From Gemmatimonadota bacterium (GTDB lineage: Bacteria > Gemmatimonadota > Gemmatimonadetes > Gemmatimonadales > Gemmatimonadaceae), in NCBI GenBank assembly GCA_031127075.1, contig JARIFA010000002.1, positions 20,088 through 84,087 on the forward strand: 64,000 nucleotides of DNA, read 5' to 3'. Positions 29,091-35,580 of this stretch are shown here, piece after piece (the stretch's first letter is position 1; each line of letters begins with the position of its first letter). The notes beneath the pieces are model-generated. The model did not search any database, was not told the DNA's origin, and worked only from the letters and a program-made list of their open reading frames with translations. A program made the translations under genes and the position numbers.

Positions 29091-29582
29091 ATGAGCACAC
29101 CGTTCAAGGTCCTCGTCCTCTGCACCGGGAACTCCGCCCGGAGCCAGATCGGCGAGGCGCTCCTGCAGACCCGCGGTGCCTCCCGTGGCGCGGGCGTGGT
29201 GACGGGCGCGAGCGCCGGCTCCCGTCCCGCTCCCCGCGTGAACCCCTACGCCGTCGAGACGCTCGAGGCCCGTGGGATCGCGTGGCAGGGGCGCACACCG
29301 AAGTCGATCGACGACGTGGCGGGCGAGGCGTACGACCTCGTGATCACCGTCTGCGACAACGCGCAGGACGCCTGCCCCTTCTTCCCCGGAGCGCGGGCGC
29401 AGGTCCACTGGGGCCTCCCCGATCCGGCCGATGAGACCGAGCCCGAAGCGGCGCGGGCGGCATTCGCGCGGACGTTCGAGGCGCTGGCCGGGCGCGTCGA
29501 TGCGCTGCTCTCGCTCCCGCTCGAGCAGCTGACGCCCGCAGAGCTCGGTCAAGCGGCGCAGGCGATCCACGACGCGACGTGA
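29091..29582 (+). CDS. arsC: Arsenate reductase, thioredoxin-coupled (low-MW phosphatase type)
   Basis: Reduces arsenate to arsenite, the ArsM substrate. The 163 residues have the phosphatase loop C11-TGNSA-R17 and the two relay cysteines C88 (TVCDNAQ) and C95 (DACPFFPG) required by the thioredoxin-linked class, plus the VHWGLPDPAD segment. The ATG lies seven bases after the arsM stop; the two are one operon. A longer upstream reading overlaps arsM and is not needed. Confidence 0.95.
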   Translation: MSTPFKVLVLCTGNSARSQIGEALLQTRGASRGAGVVTGASAGSRPAPRVNPYAVETLEARGIAWQGRTPKSIDDVAGEAYDLVITVCDNAQDACPFFPGARAQVHWGLPDPADETEPEAARAAFARTFEALAGRVDALLSLPLEQLTPAELGQAAQAIHDAT

Positions 29583-29657
29583 TACGGTGACCCGGACCTA
29601 AACCGGGACCTCGACTGGACCGTCGATCCACCGGGGCCGACGCAACCCCGGCGCCGG

Positions 29658-31151
29658 TCAGCGCATCGTCGCGCGGCGCTCCGACCGCCACAGCAGCGTA
29701 CCGACGACGGCCAGCACCCCAGCCCCGACGACTACGACCCGGTCGGAACCAAGTGCCACGTACCCCGCGAGGAAGACCGACGACACCACCAGCGTGAACG
29801 CGGTCACACGCGCGCCCACCGCGGCGAACTCCGCGAACGAGATGCGGATCCCCTGCCGCTCCGCCATCCCGAGCGTCGTCACATTCGCGGATGCGCCGAT
29901 CGGCGAACCGTTCCCGCCGAGGCAGGCCCCGAGGGAAAGTGCCCACCAGAGCACCGTCGCATCACCGGGCAGGGCGGCGACGAGCGACCCGATGATCGGG
30001 ATGCTCACGGCCACGAACGGGATGTTGTCCATCACGGCCGAGAGGACCCCCGCTACCCAGCAGACGAGCAGGGCGGCAAAGATCAACGTCCCACGCTCAC
30101 CGAAGCCGAGCGCGGCACTGCCGTCGGTGATCGCCCGACGGAGCCCGCTCGCGAGCGTCTCGATCAGCCCCGTCCCGACCGCCGCGCCCACCAGGATGAA
30201 GAGGAACGCGAAGAAGGTCAGCGTCGGCCACTCGATCTCCTTCTCGAGCACGTGCAGGATCCCGTGCCGCCGCTCCTCGTGCGTGGGCCGCGCGGCGCGG
30301 AGATATCGCACATCCTGAACGAGCAGGGCGGCCGTCGCCCCGAGCAGCGCAGGGACCGCGGCCGGCATATGCGTGATGCCGTGCGTCACGAACCCGATGA
30401 GCACGAAGAAGCTGATCCCGCCGAGCCATCGCAGCAGGCCGGGGTCGGTGATGCGCGGCCCGTAGCCCGGCTCATCGGCCTGCGCGGGCGCATCGGCCCG
30501 CGCACCCATCGCCGCGCGCAGCTGCCGCGCCCCCCACCAGTGCAGCCCGCACATCATCACCAGCACCGGGATGGTGAGCTCCTCGAGGAACTGCAGGAAG
30601 GTGAGCCCCGCCCCCGACCCGATCATGATGTTCGGCGGGTCACCGATCAGCGTCGCGGTGCCGCCGATATTGGCCGCCATGATCACCGGGAGCAGGACCT
30701 GGCGTATCGGCGCGCCGATCCGCTGCGCGGTGGCGAGCACGATCGGCGTCACGAAGATCACCGTCGTCACGTTGTCGAGGAACGCCGACGCGATCGCGGT
30801 GAACCACCAGAGGAGGGTGATCGCGCGGACCGGCTGTCCACCGAAGCGCTCGAGAATCCGCTCGACGGCCCAGGCGAAGACCCCCGTCTCCTTGAGCACC
30901 CCCACCAGCGCCATCATCGCGGCCAGCAGGAGGAGCACGTTCACGTCGAGCGCCTGCGCCGTCGCCTCGAAGGTGAGGAGCTTGTAGGGAGTGAGATAGG
31001 TCACGGCCCACATCACCGCCACCGCCGTCATCACGACGAGCACCCGGTGCGCCTTCTCCACGGCGAGCGTCGCAAAGAGCGCGACGAGCAGCGCGGCGAC
31101 AATCGCCTGCGAGATCGGGTCGGTGGTGCTGCCGAGGAGGGTCTCGTGCAT
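29658..31151 (-). CDS. ArsB/NhaD-family ion permease
   Basis: A 497-residue integral membrane protein of the ArsB/NhaD branch of the ion transporter superfamily, with roughly 11-13 hydrophobic segments. Diagnostic repeats are SAFLDNVTTVIFVTPIVLATA with IMAANIGGTATLIGDPPNIMIGSG in the first half and SAVMDNIPFVAVSIPII with LGGNGSPIGASANV in the second. NhaD members exchange Na+ for H+; ArsB members export arsenite. Convergent placement beside arsM-arsC makes arsenite tempting, but sequence alone resembles NhaD at least as well. I chose the ATG giving MHETLLGSTTDPISQAIV over an upstream Pro-rich extension. Confidence 0.85.
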   Translation of the reverse strand: MHETLLGSTTDPISQAIVAALLVALFATLAVEKAHRVLVVMTAVAVMWAVTYLTPYKLLTFEATAQALDVNVLLLLAAMMALVGVLKETGVFAWAVERILERFGGQPVRAITLLWWFTAIASAFLDNVTTVIFVTPIVLATAQRIGAPIRQVLLPVIMAANIGGTATLIGDPPNIMIGSGAGLTFLQFLEELTIPVLVMMCGLHWWGARQLRAAMGARADAPAQADEPGYGPRITDPGLLRWLGGISFFVLIGFVTHGITHMPAAVPALLGATAALLVQDVRYLRAARPTHEERRHGILHVLEKEIEWPTLTFFAFLFILVGAAVGTGLIETLASGLRRAITDGSAALGFGERGTLIFAALLVCWVAGVLSAVMDNIPFVAVSIPIIGSLVAALPGDATVLWWALSLGACLGGNGSPIGASANVTTLGMAERQGIRISFAEFAAVGARVTAFTLVVSSVFLAGYVALGSDRVVVVGAGVLAVVGTLLWRSERRATMR

Positions 31152-31253
31152 CGGTCGGGGGTGGGGGGAGGACCGAAAGGTGGAACCGGGGCCGACGGGA
31201 CGGCAGGGGGCCACGGAGCGCCAGCGCCGCGCGGCACACGACCCGCGCGGCGC

Positions 31254-31877
31254 TCAGAGCTCCAGCTGTCCCCCGAGCGCGGTGCGACAGAACTGCACCC
31301 GATGATGCGCGGTGAGCCCGTGCGAGCGGAGCGCCGCGAGATGTACGGGGGTCCCGTACCCCGCGTTGGCCTGCCAGCCGTACGCTTGATGGCGCGCCGC
31401 GAGCCGCGCCATCAAGCGGTCACGCACCACTTTGGCCACGATGCTCGCACAGCCGATGGTGTAGCAGGCGGCATCGCCGCCCACGATGCCGCGGTGCGGG
31501 ACGCCGAGGGTCTTCAACTCACGGCCATCCACCAGCACCTCGTCCGGCCGCACCGGAAGAGCGGCGAGCGCACGCGCCATCGCGCGGATCGTCGCCTGCA
31601 GGATGTTGTACCGCGCGATCTCCGCGACCGACGAGGCCCGAACCGCGATCGCGACGGCCTCCGCCTGGATGCGCGCGGAGAGCCGCTCGCGGTCCGCGGC
31701 ACGCAGCTGTTTGGAATCGGTCACGCCCGGGATCGCACGACGATCCGCCGGCATGATCACCGCACAAACGACGACGGGGCCCGCGAGGGGGCCCCGTCCG
31801 ACTTCATCGACACCGGCGATGTGCGCGGCACCGGCCTTCCGGAGCGACCGCTCGAGCGCGCTCCAGCCGCCGGCCAC
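31254..31877 (-). CDS. rnhB: Ribonuclease HII
   Basis: Cleaves RNA in RNA/DNA hybrids and single ribonucleotides in DNA. The 207 residues have the metal-binding AGVDEVGRGPLAGPVV start, DSKQL, and VDGRELKTL. ASIVAKVVRDRLM and the terminal GYGTPVHLAALRSHGLTAHHR are also present. The GTG start (VAGGWSALERS) is eight bases after the rplS stop. A longer frame running back across rplS is Arg/Ser-rich noise. Last gene of the ffh-rpsP-rimM-trmD-rplS-rnhB block. Confidence 0.94.
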   Translation of the reverse strand: MAGGWSALERSLRKAGAAHIAGVDEVGRGPLAGPVVVCAVIMPADRRAIPGVTDSKQLRAADRERLSARIQAEAVAIAVRASSVAEIARYNILQATIRAMARALAALPVRPDEVLVDGRELKTLGVPHRGIVGGDAACYTIGCASIVAKVVRDRLMARLAARHQAYGWQANAGYGTPVHLAALRSHGLTAHHRVQFCRTALGGQLEL

Positions 31878-31884
31878 GAACCGC

Positions 31885-32262
31885 TTACGCCTCGGTGGTC
31901 CCGGACGCGGGGACCTGCACCCGCACCTTCCGCTCCGTGATCCGGGCGGCCTTGCCCGTGACGTCGCGGAGGTAGAAGAGCTTGGCGCGGCGCACGCGGC
32001 CCCGGCGCACAACCTTGATCTCGGCGAGCATCGGGGAGTGGAGCGGGAAGATGCGCTCGACACCGACGCCGTTGGAGATCTTGCGGACGGTGAAGGTCGC
32101 ACCGACCTCGGTGCCACGACGGGCGATGCAGACACCCTCAAAAGCCTGCAGACGCTCCTTCTCCCCTTCCTTCACGCGGACGTTCACGCGGAGGGTGTCA
32201 CCGGCGCGGAAATCGGGCACGGTCTTGAGGTAGGCCTTCTGGGTCTCAGAGAACGGATGCAT
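31885..32262 (-). CDS. rplS: 50S ribosomal protein L19
   Basis: Protein at the 30S-50S interface of the ribosome. The 125 residues include [33 protein letters not shown] and [35 protein letters not shown], all family hallmarks. About 20 residues ([22 protein letters not shown]) form the tail. It is separated from trmD by a 175-bp gap holding a hairpin and the heptamer array, so it may have its own promoter. Confidence 0.97.
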   Translation of the reverse strand: MHPFSETQKAYLKTVPDFRAGDTLRVNVRVKEGEKERLQAFEGVCIARRGTEVGATFTVRKISNGVGVERIFPLHSPMLAEIKVVRRGRVRRAKLFYLRDVTGKAARITERKVRVQVPASGTTEA

Positions 32263-32271
32263 GGCAGGCTC

Positions 32272-32290
32272 CGGACCGAACGATGGTCCG
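32272..32290 (-). promoter_or_regulatory. Short hairpin in the rplS leader
   Basis: cggacc and ggtccg pair around a seven-base loop, about 10 bases upstream of the rplS start on the minus strand. It could influence L19 translation, but no known leader motif was matched. Confidence 0.35.
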
Positions 32291-32411
32291 ATGAAAGTGT
32301 CTGGTCGAGCCTTTCAAGCTATGACGGCTGCGAGGCTTGCGCAACGGGGCGTGCTCCGCATCGCCGGGGTGCCCTGAAGCACCGCCCCCGATCTGTTCCC
32401 TCTGGCCCCTT

Positions 32412-32474
32412 ACCCCTGACCCCTGACCCCTGACCCCTCACCCCTGACCCCTGCCCCCTGACCCCTGAGCCCTG
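32412..32474. repeat. Heptamer tandem array (9 units) at the trmD 3' end
   Basis: Nine 7-bp units, acccctg with four near-variants, run from the rplS-trmD gap into the last codons of trmD. The trmD stop codon (32438-32440) lies inside a variant unit (acccctc), so the last 11 or so residues of TrmD (AQGSGGRGQG) are repeat-encoded. Confidence 0.9.
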
Positions 32475-33118
32475 CTGTTCGTGAGCCTCTCCCCCTCCTC
32501 CCGCCGCCACCGCTCGATCGCCGCGTGGTTCCCGCTCAGAAGGACCTCCGGGACCCCGTGCCCGCGATACTCCGCCGGCCGCGTGTAGCTCGGCGCCGAG
32601 ATCCCCCGGTCGTAGAAGGAATCCGTTCGGGCGCTCTCGATGTCGCTCATCGCCCCAGGCAGCAGCCGGACGACCGCGTCGACGATAGCCAGCGCGGCCG
32701 GCTCCCCGCCCGAGAGGACGAAATCCCCAAGCGAGATCTCCTCGGTGGCGAGATGATCGGCGACCCGCTGGTCCACGTCCTTGTAATGCCCGCAGAGCAG
32801 CGTCAGCTCCGTCCCCTCGGCGAACCGGACCGCGTCGGCGTGACGGAAGACCTTGCCGCGTGGAGAGAGCAGGACAATCGGCCGCGTCGCCCCCACCGAC
32901 TCGACCGCCTCGAAGAACGGCGCGGCCTTCATCACCATTCCCGGCCCGCCGCCGAAGGGCGCGTCATCCACCGTGTGGTGCCGGTCGTGCGCGAACGTCC
33001 GGAGGTCGATGCACCGGTACGTCACGAGCCCCGCCTCCGCCGCGCGTTTGGGGATGCTCAATCCGAGCGGCCCCGAGAAGAAGTCGGGGAAGATCGAGAC
33101 GATGTTGATGGTAAGCAT
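32438..33118 (-). CDS. trmD: tRNA (guanine37-N1)-methyltransferase
   Basis: Methylates G37 next to the anticodon with SAM to prevent frameshifts. The 226 residues show the SPOUT-knot signatures: NIVSIFPDFFSGPLGLSIPKRA, DDAPFGGGPGMVMKA, VLLSPRGKVF, LLCGHYKDVDQRV, and SLGDFVLSGGEPAALAIVDAVVRLLPG. It starts in a TGATG overlap with the rimM stop. The C-terminal segment after GERLTNSR is encoded by the heptamer array and is probably dispensable; it looks like a stop codon lost to repeat expansion. Confidence 0.96.
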   Translation of the reverse strand: MLTINIVSIFPDFFSGPLGLSIPKRAAEAGLVTYRCIDLRTFAHDRHHTVDDAPFGGGPGMVMKAAPFFEAVESVGATRPIVLLSPRGKVFRHADAVRFAEGTELTLLCGHYKDVDQRVADHLATEEISLGDFVLSGGEPAALAIVDAVVRLLPGAMSDIESARTDSFYDRGISAPSYTRPAEYRGHGVPEVLLSGNHAAIERWRREEGERLTNSRAQGSGGRGQG

Positions 33119-33669
33119 CAGGTGTCCAGCAGCCCGTCGGGGAGCCGGACTCGGAGCGTGCGCCCCTCGCGGTCCATCGCGACGACGAACGTGTCGATGA
33201 ACGGCAGCTGATGCACCCCGTGCGAGCCACGGAACTCGAGGAGGAGGCCCTGCGGCAGGTCGTACACCTCGATCACGTCACCGAGCGCGGCCGCCGACTC
33301 GTCGTCGATGACCGCCATCCCGATCAGCTCGTGCGTGAAGACCTCGTCCTCCGCGGGCGGGGTGAGTTCCTCGACCGGGACGAGGAGGTGTCGCCCGTGC
33401 CACCGCTCCGCTTCGGTACGATCCGTAAGCTCCGCGACGGTGAGGAGCCAGCCGTCCTTCGTCGGTCGCGCCTCGGTGACGTGCAGCGGGCGCGGGGCGC
33501 GCGTGGCGGGATCGAGCCAGAGCGTTCCGTCGATGGTGCCCTGGAAAAGACGACGGCCGGACGCGAGGATCGCGTCCGGCTCGTCGGTCAACGCCTCGAC
33601 CGCGAGCGCTCCCCGGACGCCGTGGGCCCGTCGCACGCGGGCGACGGAAGCACAGTCGGGGAGCGCCAC
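33118..33669 (-). CDS. rimM: 16S rRNA processing protein RimM
   Basis: Assembly factor for the 30S head that binds S19. The 183 residues consist of an N-terminal RimM barrel (CASVARVRRAHGVRGALAVEAL, then a RPLHVTEARPTKDGWLLTV strand set and DRTEAERWHGRHLLVP) and a C-terminal PRC barrel (HELIGMAVIDDESAAALGDVIEVYDLPQGLLLEF...PFIDTFVVAMDREGRTLRV). It lies four bases after rpsP and overlaps trmD by one base. Confidence 0.95.
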   Translation of the reverse strand: MALPDCASVARVRRAHGVRGALAVEALTDEPDAILASGRRLFQGTIDGTLWLDPATRAPRPLHVTEARPTKDGWLLTVAELTDRTEAERWHGRHLLVPVEELTPPAEDEVFTHELIGMAVIDDESAAALGDVIEVYDLPQGLLLEFRGSHGVHQLPFIDTFVVAMDREGRTLRVRLPDGLLDT

Positions 33670-33673
33670 GGGC

Positions 33674-33979
33674 TTACTCCTTCACCGGCACCGCACCCGC
33701 GGCGAGCTTGGCCGCGAGGCGCGACTCGTGACGCGCCTTGAGCACGCCCGCCTTGCGGAGCAGCGAGCGGACGGTGTCCGAGGGCTGCGCGCCGCAGTCG
33801 AGCCAGTAGTTCGCGCGCTCGGTGTTGAGCTGAAGGGCCTGGTCCCCCGACCGCGGGGCGTACTGCCCGAGGGTCTCGATGAAGCGGCCGTCGCGCGGCG
33901 ACCGGCCGTCGGCGACGACGATACGATAGGTGGGCGCCTTGGTGCGGCCCTGACGACGGAGACGGATACGAACGGCCAT
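33674..33979 (-). CDS. rpsP: 30S ribosomal protein S16
   Basis: Small-subunit assembly protein. The 101 residues start MAVRIRLRRQGRTKAPTYRIVVADGRSPRDGRFIE, the family N-terminus, and continue with LGQYAPR and the usual Lys/Ala-rich end. GAGGA at the expected spacing before the ATG makes this a Shine-Dalgarno gene, unlike several neighbours. Confidence 0.97.
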   Translation of the reverse strand: MAVRIRLRRQGRTKAPTYRIVVADGRSPRDGRFIETLGQYAPRSGDQALQLNTERANYWLDCGAQPSDTVRSLLRKAGVLKARHESRLAAKLAAGAVPVKE

Positions 33980-34095
33980 GCGGAGATCCTCGTGAATCGG
34001 GGTGGGGTCCTGCCCCTCGGCTCATCGCGTGACCGGGAGTTCCGGCTCGCACCAAGGGTCCTGCCACTGCAGCGTCCATTCGCCTGATGCCAGCA

Positions 34096-34123
34096 ACCTG
34101 ACACCCGACACCTGACACCTGTC
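34096..34123. repeat. Heptamer tandem repeat between ffh and rpsP (4 units)
   Basis: Units acctgac, acccgac, acctgac and acctgtc end one base before the ffh stop codon (read on the plus strand). They are related in register to the acccctg array near trmD, but homogenised to a different unit. Confidence 0.8.
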
Positions 34124-34124
34124 T

Positions 34125-35435
34125 TCAGAAGGGCCTCCGCCCTCCGACGGCCATCTTCTTCATCATCTTCTGCATCTCGCGGAACTGCTCCAGGAAGCGA
34201 TTCACCTCGTTCACCGGACGCCCCGCCCCCTTCGCGACCCGCGCCCGACGCGAACCGTTGAGGATCGACGGGTCCCGCCGCTCCTCCGGGGTCATCGAGA
34301 GGACGATCGCCTCGGCGTGCTTGAGACGTCGTGGATCGGCCTGACTCGCCTGCGCCATCATCTTCGCGTTCACGCCCGGGAGCATCTTGAGGATGCTCTG
34401 CATCGACCCGAGCTTCTGCACCTGTTTCATCGCGCCGAGGAAGTCCTGCAGGTCCATCCCTTCCTTGCGCACCTTCTTCTCGAGCTTCTTCGCCTCGTCC
34501 GCGTCGAACGTGGCCTGCGCCTTCTCGACCAGCGTGAGGACGTCGCCCTGCTGGAGGATCCGCCCCGCCATCCGGTCGGGATGGAACGGCTCCAGCGCGT
34601 CCGGCTTCTCTCCCACGCCGATGAACTTGATCGGCTTCTTCGTGACCCCGTAGATCGAGAGCGCCGCGCCACCGCGCGCGTCGCCGTCCATCTTGGTGAG
34701 GATCACGCCGGTGACGCCGAGGGCGTCGTTGAACCCCTGCGCGATCCGCACCGCGTCCTGACCGGTCATCCCGTCGGCTACGAGCAGGATCTCATCGGGC
34801 TGCACCGCCTCCTTCACGCGGCGCAGCTCGTCCATCATCGACTCGTCGATCTGGAGCCGACCCGCGGTGTCGAGGATGACCACCCGGTCCCGCTCCTTCC
34901 GCGCCTGCTCGACACCGGCCTTCACGATCCGCACCACGTCCGTCGTGGTGCGGTCGGCATAGACCGGGACGTCGAGGTCGCGTCCGAGGGTCTCGAGCTG
35001 ATCGATCGCCGCCGGCCGATACACATCCGCCGCGACGAGCCGCGTCACCCGGCCCTCTCCCTTCAGCCGCCGCGCCAGCTTCGCCGCGGTGGTCGTCTTG
35101 CCGGAGCCCTGCAGCCCCACCATCAGGATCACGGTCGGCGGGAGGGTCGACATCTTGAGCCCTTCCGACCGCTCCCCCAACATCACGGTGAGCTCGTCGT
35201 AGACGATCTTCACCAACTGCTGCGCCGGCTGGATCGTCTTGAGCTGCGCGACGCCGACCGCCCGCTTCTCCACCCGCTCCAGGAACTCCCGGGTCAACTG
35301 GAACGAGACGTCGGCCTCGAGCAGGACCCGACGCACCTCGCGCAGGCCCTCCTTGATGTCGGCGTCGCTCAGGACCCCGCGGCCGCGAAGGCGCGCGAAG
35401 GTCGCTTCCAGCTTCTCGGACAGCTCTTGGAACAT
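34125..35435 (-). CDS. ffh: Signal recognition particle protein Ffh
   Basis: GTPase that binds 4.5S RNA and signal peptides to direct membrane proteins to the translocon. The 436 residues comprise an N domain (1-95), a G domain with G1 MVGLQGSGKTTTAAKL near residue 107, DTAGRLQIDE, TKMDGDARGGAALS, and a Met-rich M domain (about 300-436) ending MQKMMKKMAVGG. I chose the ATG with AAGG four bases upstream; an ATG 15 bp earlier would add MFQGS. First gene of the ffh-rpsP-rimM-trmD-rplS-rnhB block and divergent from lon. The 4.5S RNA gene was not found in this window. Confidence 0.96.
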   Translation of the reverse strand: MFQELSEKLEATFARLRGRGVLSDADIKEGLREVRRVLLEADVSFQLTREFLERVEKRAVGVAQLKTIQPAQQLVKIVYDELTVMLGERSEGLKMSTLPPTVILMVGLQGSGKTTTAAKLARRLKGEGRVTRLVAADVYRPAAIDQLETLGRDLDVPVYADRTTTDVVRIVKAGVEQARKERDRVVILDTAGRLQIDESMMDELRRVKEAVQPDEILLVADGMTGQDAVRIAQGFNDALGVTGVILTKMDGDARGGAALSIYGVTKKPIKFIGVGEKPDALEPFHPDRMAGRILQQGDVLTLVEKAQATFDADEAKKLEKKVRKEGMDLQDFLGAMKQVQKLGSMQSILKMLPGVNAKMMAQASQADPRRLKHAEAIVLSMTPEERRDPSILNGSRRARVAKGAGRPVNEVNRFLEQFREMQKMMKKMAVGGRRPF

Positions 35436-35568
35436 AGAGCCTTGAAACATAGGGACTTGGCTGCGGCAGGCCAAGCCCGAGCGCGCCCCGGGATGCCCAC
35501 CCGCGGAACCCGGACCGGCGCGGGCGATCGCAAGCGCCACCCACCGCGCGAACCCCTCCGTCCGCTGG

Positions 35569-35574
35569 TACATT
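35569..35574 (+). promoter_or_regulatory. -10 element of a predicted leaderless lon transcript
   Basis: TACATT is followed by cccgcc and the GTG start codon of lon. Spacing is identical to that at maeB and purE. No heat-shock (CIRCE or HAIR-like) operator was recognised nearby. Confidence 0.55.
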
Positions 35575-35580
35575 CCCGCC

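Noticed and set aside
29583..29657. Terminator between arsC and the convergent permease
   Set aside because: Only weak 5-6 bp stems are visible; none strong enough to list.
31885..32141. N-terminal extension of rnhB across rplS
   Set aside because: The added residues are Arg/Ser/Pro-rich and antisense-like; the normal RNase HII start lies just after the rplS stop.
32412..32474. Origin or iteron array
   Set aside because: Units are 7 bp, sit at a gene end within a ribosomal operon, and no dnaA box or replication gene is near.
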